Below, piece after piece: positions 1 through 11,007 of a stretch of 64,000 bases of DNA; positions within the stretch are counted from its first letter, which is position 1, and each line of letters starts with the position of its first letter. A program made the position numbers and the translations under genes. The DNA lies in assembly GCA_951640165.1 (NCBI GenBank), contig OX621255.1, positions 29,176,001-29,240,000 of the forward strand, read 5' to 3'. Below the pieces are notes generated by a model, which ran no database searches, was not told the origin of the DNA, and saw only the letters and a program-made list of their open reading frames with translations. The stretch is from Pseudoips prasinana (taxonomy: Eukaryota; Arthropoda; Insecta; Lepidoptera; Nolidae).

Positions 1-14
1 ATTATGGCGGACCT

Positions 15-240
15 TGTTAACATATAATACGCTGCCATCTGATCACAAACTAAGCAGACCCAAACAACTGATATACATACTTATATATTTCTAAACAATT
101 AAATATTATAGATAACTTGCATCCAGACACAGATCAAATAATATCCTCATCACACAAATTTTTTTAATGAGTAGGGATCGAACCCACGACCTGGCTTACA
201 AGTCAGAGTCACTAACCATTAGACTAAAAACCCAGTCGGT
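15..240 (-). mobile_element. tRNA-derived SINE (SINE-A variant)
   Basis: On the minus strand the unit begins with a tRNA-like head whose B box is a close match to GGTTCGATCCC (plus strand gggatcgaaccc near 176), then a tRNA-unrelated body. On the plus strand the body ends in the shared block with 'gccatctgatc' and 'ctaagcag'. The same body with a related head recurs at 41130 and 59400. It is non-coding and presumably Pol III-transcribed. Age and parent LINE are not visible. Confidence 0.75.
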
Positions 241-1670
241 GCTAACATGCTGGATTTAGTTGACCTTTTAAATCTATTAGTCTAACTTCGAGCGAAGAGA
301 AAGTAAGTGTTCTCCGTCGTCCTCACTACCAATAGTTCAAGGTGTGGGAATGCACAAAATATCTACCTACCTCGTTAGCAAAACCACATCATAAAAGAAC
401 AATCTATTCAGCCTCCAATTTGCAAAAAAATCTCTTGTTTAAACGGCAGACACACCTAAATCCAATTTAATAACGAAACCAGATATTTAAAAAGCAAGTA
501 TCTCACATAGTGACGCGATTAGAAAAGTGAAACTTAAAACATGGTATTGGGTAAGTTTTGGCAAATTACTTAACTGGTGATACGATTCTGTAGTGATAAA
601 TTAAGTAAGTATATATTCCAACTAAAATATTTCATTATGCAGCATATTGCTGACCCACTTCAGGACAAGAACCTCCTCTCAGAATGAGAGGTTTATAAGC
701 CAGAGTCCACCACTCTGGCAGTTTGAGTTGGCAGGCTTCACATACCATCCACCATGTTCTTATGGTTTCCTCATGATGTTTTCCTTCACCTTTTTAAGAA
801 CGAGATACTTAATTTTTAATATACACATGAATTTAAAAGTCAGAGGTGCGCGCTGTTTTCTTAAACTGGACACCACTGATTCTTCAGCCTAAACTAACTA
901 AAGTAACCCACTAGGCTATCTCTATTTACTAAAATAAAATATTGTTGTAGACGAACAAAATCGTTGAATACTCGGCCATAGCGGTGCAGAGAAGTGTTTG
1001 CATTTGCATGTTGTCTCAATAGGTTGTCATTTGTTTTCCATACAAATTTAGATCTTTCCCGAACGGTTACCCGCCTACTGGCTCACCAGCGCGCCATTGT
1101 AGTGCACTACGGCCATTTGATCCCTTGGAATTTGCCAGGTTTGTCTTTTTATTTGAAGCAATTATAATTAGTCAAAAAAGTTCTATACACAGTGCTACAT
1201 GGAAGTATTTTTTTATCTCATAATCTTTTAAACTACATTTATAGATTAATAAGACGTAACAATTGTTATCAATCTTCGATAAGTGAAATAAAAGGAGGGT
1301 TCTAAAAATATGTATTGTATCAAGTATTTTACAAGATTTCCCCGGTTAAGTGGTTCACCAACAGTTACTTTCCCCAAAACGGCATTTTTTATATAAAAGC
1401 GATCATTTTATGGCTATGATGTAATCTTATGGTAAGAGTTACTACGATTTTATAATCTTGTCTGTGATATATCGTATACAAGGTGAAATTGCCCTTAGAT
1501 TGAATAATTTATTTGATTGCTTTCAGTTTTGGGCTTTATCTATTAGATTGATTGTATTTTGAATATTGAATCACATTAAATCATCTATTTTCTTTTTAAT
1601 TGGTATTTAATTGATTTGAACGTGAATCTAAAACGCATCATAATCGTAATGACTATGATGTGATGACTAT
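241..1670. other. No recognised gene or repeat
   Basis: This is AT-rich anonymous sequence. The only reading frame (647-892) has no recognisable domain and no supporting context. The part near 1050-1140 is locally richer in GC, but nothing specific was identified. Confidence 0.5.
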
Positions 1671-1678
1671 GGAAAATG

Positions 1679-1860
1679 GCTGGCCAAGTGGTTAGTGACC
1701 CTGACTTTAAGACAGAGGTCATGTGTTCAAGTTATGAGGATTTATCCTGGGATACCCAGGATAAATCCTAGCTTGATAAGCACGATTATTTTTTGTGTCT
1801 TAGAGTAATTTCTCTGTAATATTTAGTGGTAGGCATTAGTTTCATTAAAATTTATGTAGG
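1679..1860 (+). mobile_element. tRNA-derived SINE with inverted duplication in the B-box region
   Basis: The head 'ggccaagtggttagtg' is A-box-like. It is followed by a decayed B box ('gttcaagtta') and a body shared with 60243-60378 ('aagcacgatta', 'tttgtgtct'). Just after the B box there is a perfect 15-bp hairpin with a 3-nt loop at 1737-1769. The right arm matches the expected SINE sequence and the left arm does not, so the left arm looks like a local inverted copy. Confidence 0.65.
1737..1769. repeat. Perfect 15-bp hairpin, 3-nt loop
   Basis: Arms 1737-1751 and 1755-1769 are exact reverse complements around 'ata'. It lies inside a SINE copy and is probably a template-switch scar rather than a functional element. 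Confidence 0.9.
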
Positions 1861-1869
1861 TTTATAACA

Positions 1870-2685
1870 CACTAAATCTAGTATGATTATATATAAACAA
1901 ACACGTAATTATATAATCAACATCGAGAAACCTAGCCTCGTAGCGTATAATAAGATATATTATTCTAACAAATCACATAAGCTATGGCTGCGCATGCGAC
2001 GATTATATACACTTAACTAAAGGTGAGTTTCTACGCTATGATTATCGGAAACCAGTCGTTAGTGCAATGGAATAGTTAAGCCTATGTTTGATGTCGTAAA
2101 TATAGTTATAAATATTTTAGTGAAGGCGCTGATTTATTGCACGTAATTTGGCAAAGCAAATAATTAAATTGGGGCTAAAGATGTAAGCCAATTTTTTACT
2201 ACTATCTTTTCTATCTTACTATCTTTTCTTTCTTATATACTATATTACTATCTTTTCTCTAATTTTTGCATAATTGTTCGACTCTCAATTTGAACTTACT
2301 CATATGTTTTAACTTTATCTGTGGTAAACGGTGTAGATATCATAATTAATTATATTGTATAGCTTAAACATTATTATAGTGTAATATTGTGATATTGTTA
2401 GTTTACCAAAAAAAATAAAAATATATATATCTATATAATTTAAGAGCTCGTAGATAGCTCTTAAATTATATAATCTGTTACTGTTACAAGCAAATTTGTG
2501 TGGTGGTTTCCTCATTTGCCTCATTTGGCTTGAACGACTCTGACACCAGGGGATATACGTTAAAACAGAAGAAGGCTGCTATATATATGCATATCATAGC
2601 ATTATGTATAAATATGATATCAGCAACGTGTGATTTTGATACTCTTTTACGTCACTTTCTAAACAGTCGCAAGATGAGGATCATA
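1870..2685. other. AT-rich sequence with one perfect hairpin
   Basis: No gene was recognised. A perfect 16-bp hairpin with a 7-nt loop lies at 2433-2471 (arms 2433-2448 and 2456-2471). Around 2518-2555 there is weak similarity to the 3' end of SINE-5S ('gaacgactctgacacc'). Short reading frames here have no recognisable content. Confidence 0.5.
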
Positions 2686-2689
2686 AATT

Positions 2690-2963
2690 TATACATACAT
2701 ACATAGACTCACGCCTGTCTCCCAGAGGGGTAGGCACGGACAACGGATTTCCATTTGTGACGATCCTTGCATACCTCTTTCGCTTCGTTTACTGACATTA
2801 TATTCTTCATACATGCTCGCCGGTTTAGGGCACTTCTGACCTGACCTTTCTTAAATTTATCAAGTCCATAAAGTACTGTACGCTGAGGAGCTGCGAATTG
2901 AGTCGCGGTTGGTAATAAGTTGGCACTAAGGTGATAAGACAGGCGTTGAGCTCGTTCTAACAA
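2690..2963 (-). pseudogene. LINE-D reverse transcriptase C-terminal end
   Basis: The minus-strand frame 2709-2963 ends with NRRACMKN, a KDRHKWKSVV-like block and AYPSGRQA before the stop. The same C-terminus recurs at 19705, 23228 and 35724. It looks like the end of an RTE-like non-LTR retrotransposon polyprotein. The terminal (TATG)n-type tail lies at 2690-2705. The copy is 5'-truncated, with no catalytic RT motifs. The clade assignment is inferred from the style of the C-terminus. Confidence 0.7.
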
Positions 2964-3052
2964 AAGATATCAACGCGCGTTCGAAGCGTGAACATCAAAA
3001 TTCAAAAGATCGTTTGTCACTTTAAATTTATGACTACTTGACGTACGTCATA

Positions 3053-3072
3053 GATTGATGTGCAGGCGTCTG
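3053..3072. mobile_element. MITE tail fragment (TA/CAGACGCC family)
   Basis: The sequence matches the last ~20 bp of the MITE seen whole at 38481 and 62799, ending in ggcgtctg followed by TA. Directly after the TA, 'cagacgcg' starts, as if two MITE ends abut. Confidence 0.6.
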
Positions 3073-3082
3073 TACAGACGCG

Positions 3083-3248
3083 AAATTGCGCAGACACATG
3101 TAAATTACTTAATAAATAGTTAACTGTTAATTGAAATTCTACTGATTTTGAACCGCCTTCAAAAGACGATGGTTATCGATTAGACTGGATGTTCTTGCAT
3201 GTATTTGAAACGATTGTGATAATTATTTGAATTTGGAACAAAAATATG
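3083..3248 (+). repeat. Rep-G, ~170-bp dispersed repeat
   Basis: The segment is nearly identical in inverted orientation to 20592-20788. That copy carries an extra ~26 bp AT-rich piece. Here the repeat is flanked on both sides by TA plus ends of the CAGACGCC MITE. Its class is unknown; it could be the 5' non-coding part of a larger element. Confidence 0.7.
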
Positions 3249-5284
3249 TACAGACGCCAGCACATCAAGCAATCTGTCAAATATTCCCAATTGAAAATGA
3301 ACCTTATGCTTTCGTGATAAAGGTGAAAATCTGTAAAAGAAATTTGTCAGATTGGCATGCAATGGCATGGTCTAAATTAGATAAAATGTATAATAATAAA
3401 AAGTTTCTCGCAAATGGGATTATGATAAGATTACTTGGTCAACGGACGTTGTCCTATGAATCGGCAAATGAGATAAAAAGGCTTATTACTACTACCTCAG
3501 AATGTTTGGAGTCATTAAGTAATTTAGGAGTGGAGGTTTCTTCCTGGGATCTGATTGTTATACACATAATTAGTGGAAAATTAGACAAAGAGACCAGGAA
3601 ATGTTGGGAACTCAAAGTGGCTTCAGATTCAAGTAATGAGTTACCTACATTTATACAGTTTTCAGAATGTTTAAATGGTCGTTTTAGAGGTTTGGAAAAT
3701 TTAGATAAGTCAGAAACCAGGGATAGACTTACACATCAGAAAGGAACTCACTCATTACATGTGTTGAAAGATAAAAAGTCAGTATCATGCGATTTTTGCT
3801 CAGCCGACCACAGGATTACGTCTTGTCCAAAATTTTGTAAAGAAACAACTGAAGTTAGGCGTACTTTTGTTATTGAACATAATTTATGTTTTGTATGCCT
3901 ACTCAACAACCACTCTGCCAGACACAGTAAAAACACTCTCAGATGCAAGGTGTGTAAACGCCGCCACCATTCTTTATTACACCAAACAGGTGTTTCTGGG
4001 TCGGTAATTGATCAGGATAATAGGGGAGCTCACGAGGAAACTTCATCAGCCCTTGTAACGGTGATGAAGGAAGATAATAAAATTAGTAATATGGAAATAG
4101 CTGCGCAAGGGGAGGGGTCAAGTAAACCATTAGTCGCGTGTTTCTCGTCTAGAACTGGTCGCAAAACTGTTTTATTAACTACTGCGTTAGTTAAGGCGAA
4201 GTCGAGAGATGGGAGCTATCGAGTAGTGAGGGCTTAACTTGACCAAGGATCGCAAGGTTCGTTCGTTACGGAATCAACGGTCCAATATTTAGGCTTACGC
4301 AAAACGCCATCCAGGCAAACTGTGATAGGCGTAGGAGGAGAAAAAGGTGCGACGGCTAAGTCAACCGTTGTACTTCAATTGAGGTCTAGAATAGATCCGA
4401 CTGTCCAAATAAATGTAAAAGCGTTCGTCTTGAAATCTATCACTGCTCTTCTCCCAGCTACGAAAGTTACTCGGGTAGAATGGATAGATTTGGTCGACAA
4501 TGATTTGGCTGATCCAGAATACGACAGGCCTAATAAAATAAATGTTTTATTAGGTGCTGAAGTATACAGTCAAGTTATTCAGGAGGGTATTAAAAAGAAT
4601 GTTGGTGGAAATCTTTTAGCGCAAAACACCACGTTAGGTTGGATATTGTCAGGAATCTTTGCAGTGGATCAAACTAGTAATCCCTCACACATTACTGTGA
4701 TGCATTTAAGTCTGGAGACAGATAATCTACTTACCAAATTTTGGGAGCTAGAAGCGGAACCATCTACAAAAAAGATGCTAACGGAAGACGCAAACAAATG
4801 CGAAGCTTTATACACAGCTACTACTGAACGTGATGACAGTGGTCGTTATATAGTACGGCTACCATTGTGTGATGTAGACCCGGTCAGCATGGTTGGTGAT
4901 TCCAAGGGAATTGCTGAAAGAAGATTAAGATCCTTAGAAAATAAATTCAGAAAAAACAGCAAATTCGAGAAAGATTACACGAGATTTCTTGAAGAATATT
5001 TGGAATGGTCAGCTAGGTGTAACCAAAAATATTTAATGAACCAGGAAATCGAGGAAGCTCTCAAAACTTGTATAAAAAGATGTCAAGAAGAAGGGTTTTC
5101 TGAAGAACTGATGAACTTAAGAAACAATAGGCACTTAGAGAACAAGAAAAATAACATAAAATCATTAAATATATTTCTCGATTCCAATGGAATAATAAGA
5201 GTTGGATGGAGATTGGAGATGTCTCAGCTTGATTACGACCGTGTGCACCATTTAGTCATTCTTAACAAGCCTTTTGGTTGCTGA
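3227..5284 (+). pseudogene. BEL/Pao gag-protease remnant, RT deleted
   Basis: One reading frame runs through the segment with a single stop at 4235-4237 (TAA, just before the protease block; a leucine codon is usual here). From about residue 43 it resembles Pao gag (DUF1759-like). Two cysteine/histidine clusters follow at residues ~187-202 (CDFCSADHRITSCPKFC) and ~219-250, the nucleocapsid zinc knuckles. After the stop comes LDQGSQGSF, the aspartic-protease signature of the BEL/Pao peptidase A17 type. Near 5013-5040 the frame jumps from the region before the reverse transcriptase to the region before the integrase, so the YxDD-bearing RT and RNase H are missing. The frame ends at a frameshift at ~5275. 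The product cannot transpose by itself. Confidence 0.85.
3251..3351 (+). mobile_element. MITE head fused to Pao gag
   Basis: The segment starts CAGACGCCAGCACATC after a TA and follows the internal sequence of the complete MITE copies. It stops at 3351, before the right terminal repeat. From about 3352 the sequence reads as gag. The first ~40 residues of the open frame 3227-4237 are therefore MITE-derived. Confidence 0.75.
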
Positions 5285-6393
5285 TGCGCATAGTAAAAAA
5301 ATGCATGGTGGTCCGCAGGTGATAGTAACATACTTGCGTTCGAAATATTGGGTAATCGGAATCAAGTTGATTGCCAAAAAGTTTGTAAGGAATTGCCTCC
5401 GATGCATTCGTTACGCGGCCACCACCATGTCGCAACTAATGGGTCAGTTGCCAACCGCACGCGTTACACCGAATAAACCATTTTTTAGTAGTGGTGTGGA
5501 TTATGCGGGTCCTATAAGTATTAGAATGTCAAAGGGTCGCGGTAATAAGTCCTACAAGGGCTACATAGCTTTGTTTATTTGTATGGCCACAAGGGCGGTG
5601 CATCTAGAAGTTGTAAGTGAATTGAGCACCAAGGGTTTTTTAGCTGCTTTCAAGCGTTTTGTAGCTAGGCGTGGTCGATGTGCTCAACTACATAGCGACA
5701 ATGGAACAAATTTTGTAGAGGCAGCGCGAGAGTTATTTAATTTGTTCAATGAATAAAGGTCAGGAATAAATCCTGACTTAGCAGAGGAGTTAGGCAACAA
5801 TGGCACGGAGTGGCATTTTATTCCCCCTCAGTCCCCCAATTTTGGAGGCCTCTGGGAAGCAGGAATAAAATCCACAAAACATCACCTTAAGAGGGTGATT
5901 GGTAATTCAACTCTGACCTTTGAGGAGTTAACCACCGTACTGGCTCAAATTGAGGCATGCCTTAATTCGAGACCATTATCATATGTTGAAGATCAGGACA
6001 AATTAACAATTTTGACTCCAGGTCACTTTCTAGTAGGGGTAACCTCTTGTTTTGCCACCTGATTCAAATTATGAAAAGGCAAATATCAGTAGCTTAAAGC
6101 GATGGCAACTCCAACAGCGTATGATGCAGGAATTTTGACGACGATGGTCCCACGATTACCTTAACCAATTTTTGCAACGGCATAAATGGCAAAATAAAAT
6201 TCCGGAACCATCTGTTGGTGACATAGCGTTAATCAAAGAGGACAATTTACCTCCTGGCAGGTGGTTGTTAGGCAAGATAACCCTAAAACATGCCGGATCC
6301 GATGGTGTTACTCGGGTAGTAACTCTACGGACATCATTGTCCACGATAAAGAGGCCTACATCAAAATTATGTTTGTTGCCTAAAATAGAATAA
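5276..6393 (+). pseudogene. BEL/Pao integrase remnant
   Basis: The frame contains an H2C2 zinc-binding module (DAHSKKMHGG, then RNCLRCIRY), then the catalytic core with DYAGP (first Asp), HSDNGTNF (second Asp) and, past a stop at 5754-5756, [10 protein letters not shown] (catalytic Glu). A further frameshift near 6045 precedes the C-terminal DUF5641-like part, seen in frame 6172-6393 (GDIALIKEDNLPPGRW). The family normally inserts reverse-transcribed DNA. This copy is broken by at least one stop and two frameshifts. Confidence 0.85.
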
Positions 6394-6545
6394 GTGTACA
6401 GATTGGTTATTTTATAAATGTAAACTATCTATGTCATGTGAATAACAAGTCTTTTAGTTTTATTTAGTTTTAAAAATACAATGTTTAGTTATAAGTTTAG
6501 TATATTTGTTTAAAATTGTTAATAACCATTAGTGGTCATCAAGGC

Positions 6546-6607
6546 TGTTCACAATTCCACATTGTGAACAAAACTAAGTCTTGAAGGACATTCGCCATAA
6601 TGTCCTT
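6546..6607 (+). other. Tandem stem-loops upstream of the Pao polypurine tract
   Basis: Arms 6546-6555 and 6561-6570 form a 10-bp hairpin with a 5-nt loop. Arms 6584-6592 and 6599-6607 form a 9-bp hairpin with a 6-nt loop. Both are perfect and lie directly 5' of the polypurine-like tract. They could be RNA structures of the element's 3' UTR; the function is not known. Confidence 0.8.
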
Positions 6608-6618
6608 GGTGGGCGGAA

Positions 6619-6867
6619 TGTTCACGTAAATGACGTTCATTTTGTATTAGTTCTCAAATTTGTTAATAGATGGCGTTGTTAGATGAGCGCCGTTTTTCTG
6701 AATCTCGCTATAGAGATTCTCCGCCGTTTGACTAGGTCAAAAATGTAATTTTTGTTATTTGTGAGCAGCAAGCATTGTGATTCATATATTATACGCGCTT
6801 AATATAAAGTCCAGTGTTTCAATTAATTATCCTCTCCAAGTCGACCTTCGTTTTTTGTATTCATACA
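6619..6867 (+). repeat. Pao 3' LTR
   Basis: The sequence starts TGTTCACG right after the purine-rich tract and ends near TTCATACA, giving ~249 bp with TG...CA borders. It contains TATA-like 'tatattata' and 'aatataaa' (possible polyadenylation signal) in its 3' half. The exact right border is inferred, because there is no 5' LTR to compare. Confidence 0.65.
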
Positions 6868-8118
6868 AATTCCATCATCTAATACAAAATAAAGAAAAAT
6901 AAACTTTATTCCAAGAAACTAATTTAGTAAATAACAATACATATACATGTTAAATTAAAAATTCAGTGTATGTATTATGATCTCAACATAATATTCGAAT
7001 TGGGGTGTTTGAGGGTGTGCGTTAATTACGTTACATGTTGTATACCACCTAACTGTGGTCACCAATTCACATGCCAACTGCGGTGAATAAGGCAAACAAT
7101 TTTTTTTTACTTACAATATTAAAAATCCATCAGTCAGACTTAAAGTACATGACTAGCCAAAATTAAACCGCAAACTTCGGTATTTCCAGTCTTATTCACC
7201 GTTTCAATCTGTTATTTTATTTAATTAGGTAATTAGGATGCAATTCAAAAAATCTAACCTCAAAAATGATCTTTCAACCATTGTTCTCAAGAGGTTCTTT
7301 TCTCAGGCATAAAAAATTTACAAGTATATTTTGTAATTCTATACTGTCAGTGTACATTACTCTATTGATCAGTAATAGCACCTTCTTCTACTGGATGATG
7401 GATTCTTAACTCTTAACTGTAACCTTGATCTTTAAAATTCTATGATGATAGGTTGAGTAGTTAAGGCATTAAAGCGTAACAAATGAATAAAAGAACTCAC
7501 CTTGTATAGATGATAAACGCCGTCTCCGATCTCAAATCGGAAAAGAAGTCTTTTTCCCGTATTAAAATGAAGCGGCAGTTGCAGAAATGCCCATGCCAGT
7601 TACGGCCCTCAGTTTAGAACACCAAAGGTGGGAGTTTCTTAATTTTAGTCCTAATAGCTCAAACCATCAATTGAGCATCCTCATGCCTTTAATGTTCAGT
7701 GCAGCCAGATAGATAAGAGGTATTTCCAAGCCTATCTGCTTCGATTTTACCCTGGACAGAATCGATTTTTCGTTGTTGACAGTAGTATATGGACGTTTAT
7801 CGATACTGAGATTGGTACGACCGTGTTTTAATGCTCCAAACCAGTTGTAAGTAGAGTTGCATGGTTCTTCCAAAAGCAGTTTGAAGGTGACCGAAACTCC
7901 GACGAAGCGTTCATTTTCACTTAAAATTTATTGCAGTAAAACAAACTGCTTACAAAAATTATCCCGAATAAAATTCATGACGTTCATGACTTTCAAAATA
8001 TCGTCTAAAGAAAAAGCAAGTGACAAATTGATGGAACAAACTGTATTTTAAAAAGTTCCATTTTCAAATGTTGTACTTTTTAAATATTATTAATAAAAGT
8101 GGCCAGTTCCGGAAATTT
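6868..8118. other. No recognised gene or repeat
   Basis: The sequence is AT-rich. Short frames at 7667-7873 and 7857-8051 lack any recognisable domain or repeat match. Nothing could be supported here. Confidence 0.45.
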
Positions 8119-8120
8119 TA

Positions 8121-8310
8121 AGTCATCATTACAGCTTAAATAAGTCCACTGCTGGACAAGCCTCCCTCAAGAATCATCTTGAGGGGATATGCCATAATCG
8201 CCACGCTTGGCAGGCGGGTTGGCGATCGCAGTATGATGGTCGTAGTACTCAGAAGGAAGCTGCTTCCCGTCCTCTGGTAGATATTGCTCCGTATGTATCT
8301 ATCCGCCACG
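8121..8310. repeat. Rep-B interspersed repeat
   Basis: The block contains 'gccataatcgccacgc', 'ggttggcgatcgcagta' and 'tctggtagatatt', and recurs at 18640, 21340 (inverted), 27778, 44873 and 62600. The start ('tccactgctggacaa') resembles the RTE 3' end in this window. It is probably the 3' part of another RTE-type LINE, but no protein match is clear. Confidence 0.7.
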
Positions 8311-8319
8311 CGACATATA

Positions 8320-9285
8320 CGGTAAATTATTAATTCTTTTTTTATTTGTATTTCATTATTGCTGAGTCTAATTAAATTTAATTTTCCTAATAAAAAAATA
8401 TTTTTTTTTTTAATCTTCATTTACCTAGTTACGTCTAACAGATGGATGTTCGATAGCAACCACATAATTGACACATCGTAAAATGTCATTAATTTATATA
8501 GTAGAAAACATAATTTAAGGCGTACCACTAAAAAGAAAATCAACTTAAATTTATTAGACACTATAATGTAATTGAGCGCGAAATATTTCTCGAGTGACTC
8601 ACTCGTATGAAGCGGTCACGGTTGTCAAATTAATGAGAGAATCTGTCATATCATTATAGGCTGAGGTTTGACTGATGAATAGTTTTGTGACTGCTGATTT
8701 CTGACTGATTTCTCAAAGGTTCAAAGGTCAAATACTTCGAGTATGGTAACTTAATATTATGGAAAATTAATCTCAAGAGCTATTAGATTACATCACAACT
8801 TTTTATTTTTAATTATAGACTTTGGTTTAAGATTGGAGATGTTAATTAATCAACTCCTTTGACTCCTAGCTACCACCGTGGTGTCCGTGTCTCTGGTTCG
8901 ATTGGTTTCATATTTGTGCCTTTTGGGAGGAAAACGTTAGGACCGTAGGAAGTGAGAGCGAGTGGTTTGCATAAGAAACTTTCTGCAGGCTGTGTTGAGG
9001 ATATACATTCCCGGAAAAATATGGTCCATATTTTTCCCAACAGACCTATTTACTGGCCAAGTTTAAGTTCATACGTGAAATGAAAGAATTATATGTCATT
9101 TTGTATCTCTAATTTTACATTTGTGTTATGTACTACCATTCCTCATGTCAATACGGATTTTACATATTAATAAAGTAATGTCATATAAAATCTAGATCTT
9201 AAATTTACCCTAGACCGTGACCACCATCGTCACCCATTGCCTTCTGTTTCATTCCTATTGCTTAAATGCCCCATCCGATCCTAAC
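8320..9285. other. No recognised gene or repeat
   Basis: The sequence is AT-rich and anonymous. No frame longer than about 90 codons and no domain was seen. Confidence 0.45.
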
Positions 9286-9289
9286 AGTT

Positions 9290-9545
9290 GTAATAATAAT
9301 ATCCTGGGACATTAGTTACACACGCCATCTGATCCCAACTAAGCAGAGCTTTTACTATGGAAACCAGATAACTGATATACTACATATACAAATTTTCTTT
9401 TGTAAATACATACTTATATAGATAATTACACCCAGACTCTGGACAAACAGACATGTTCATGCACACAAATATCTGTCCTGGGTGGGAATCGAACCCACGA
9501 CCGGCGTGAAAAGCAAGCATTTATCAACCACGCCAACAGGCCCGT
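9290..9545 (-). mobile_element. SINE-A, full-length
   Basis: On the minus strand it reads GGGCCTGTTGGCGTGGTTG (tRNA-like head, A box), then a B box (ggttcgattccc) at ~9495 and a body ending at gtcccag. A (TTA)n tail is seen as 'taataataat' at 9291-9300. This family has about ten copies here. Pol III transcription and LINE-mediated mobility are inferred from structure. Confidence 0.85.
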
Positions 9546-9629
9546 CAAACTAATCGGCCGTGGCCGTTCATGGACCGTGTCTGCTGCTGGTGGAAACGTT
9601 ACTTACTGTAAAAGTTAAACAATAAGAAA

Positions 9630-9902
9630 AACTTGAGAGGTGTCAAGGGACACCCGGATGGAACGAAGTTATTTCTTATTATTTATTATGTACAAAAAAC
9701 CTGTATACACTCAACAAAAATAATTGTCACGACACCACACTGTTCAATGCGAAATAGAAATGAAAATATCTGGCTTGCTTTCTATAAGAGAGAGACAGAC
9801 AGAGAAACATGCGCACGCCGCACAGCTGCAAAAAGTGTCGTGACAACTTTTCGTAAGATTTTTTTCCGTCTTTTCACAACGCGCGATAAGGAAATTCGTT
9901 CC
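9630..9902 (+). mobile_element. Non-autonomous element, inverted partner of 12153-12445
   Basis: The segment is highly similar to 12153-12445 in reverse orientation. Near its ends are GGAACGAAGTT (9660-9670) and AAATTCGTTCC (9892-9902), an imperfect 11-bp inverted repeat. Similarity extends a further ~30 bp to 'aaaaacttgagagg'. The open frame here and in the partner copy is conserved in parallel simply because the copies are alike. Superfamily is not known. Confidence 0.75.
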
Positions 9903-10492
9903 AAAAATAACTATTTAATTTTTAAAGTATAGTTATTCGTTTCAAACAGACCAAACAACACAAACAAAACAAAAAAAAAATATATATATAATTTATTAGC
10001 AGTCCAGTTTTTACAAGTAGTTTATACAGTGATAGTCTCACTAGGCAATGCCTGTATCGAGGCTATCGATGTGATTCGATACGATTACAAGCTAGGACTT
10101 TAATTAAATGGAAAAGACATCAAATTTTATTTATAACAATAGTAATTAAATTCAACTAAATAGGTAGGTACAAAATGAAGCTATCTTTTTAGAAGATAAT
10201 TACCACATCACATTATAAAATCAATGTATATATTGATTAACGATTCATAACTGTACTATCCGATACTCCTATTCAAGAGACATGCTTCGTCGTGACCATT
10301 CAATGTCAGTACGCTGCTTTGTTCTTCTAGAGAAATTAGAAATGACGATGTATTTAGCATTTTAAACTTGGTTAACTAGTCATGAATGTCATGTAATTTG
10401 GTATGTAAATAGGTGGAAATTATTCCTACAGTTTACATAGTCTGTGTCTGGCCACGGTGAATCCATTTGCTAACTAACCTGCTGAGTTCTTA

Positions 10493-10655
10493 CTTACTTT
10501 TCGTATAGGGAGTAGTTACCCTAGTGTCAGAGTAGTCAGGCCTCTGACGTGGCTTAACGACTGTTATCTAATGGCTACAACCGGGACCGACAGCTTAACG
10601 TGCCCTCCGAAGCACGGAGACGCTCGAGAAATCAACGCTGAGTGACACATCCAAA
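10493..10655 (-). mobile_element. SINE-5S body, truncated
   Basis: On the minus strand this reads the body of the 5S-derived SINE ('ggagggcacgttaagctgtcggtcccggttgtag'-like blocks, then 'taaccactgccca'-like 3' end and (TAAG)n). The 5S-like head is missing. Plus-strand landmarks are 'tcttacttac' at 10490 and 'cgacagcttaacgtgccctc' at ~10589. Confidence 0.7.
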
Positions 10656-10684
10656 CTGTGTCTTAAATTTGCGGTGTATATGTA

Positions 10685-10725
10685 TTCTATTATTATAAGA
10701 CATATCCTGTCTTATAATAATAGAA
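10685..10725. repeat. Perfect 18-bp hairpin, 5-nt loop
   Basis: Arms 10685-10702 and 10708-10725 are exact reverse complements around 'tatcc'. The sequence is AT-rich and not part of any element recognised here. Confidence 0.9.
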
Positions 10726-11007
10726 GGGACTTCTTAACGCATCTGCTCGTTTTGGTCAACGTTACTTTATACCAAGCTGTTTCTAAAGATTTTTTAGGTA
10801 CATCGCAAGTTGTCATTAGTTTCAATTAGATTTGTGATCGAAACTTCCCAAGAACGTTAATTGCTATCTAGAATGGGTGACACGGAAAGAACTAAAACAA
10901 ATATTTGGCGCGGCGCTTGGCGTGCTGTCGGTCTTTAGATGGGTCCATCAGATCTTTGAATGTGCAATTAGTAGATTCGGGCACGCGGAGATCATGATCC
11001 CTACGAA

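Larger units (their letters stand above)
3352..6867 (+). mobile_element. Defective BEL/Pao LTR retrotransposon
   Basis: The order gag, protease, integrase, polypurine-like tract (ggtgggcgg at 6608-6616), 3' LTR is that of Pao elements. The 5' LTR, primer-binding site and gag N-terminus are absent, replaced by Rep-G and a MITE fragment. The whole RT/RNase H is deleted. No second copy of the LTR was found in the window, so the flanking deletion and the internal deletion are both old events. Confidence 0.85.

Noticed and set aside
2500..2600. SINE-5S 3' fragment
   Set aside because: Only ~16 bp ('gaacgactctgacacc') match, too little to support a feature.
9495..9545. tRNA gene-like A and B boxes
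   Set aside because: The boxes belong to SINE-A. No cloverleaf with acceptor and anticodon stems could be supported, and the same sequence recurs with a constant non-tRNA body.
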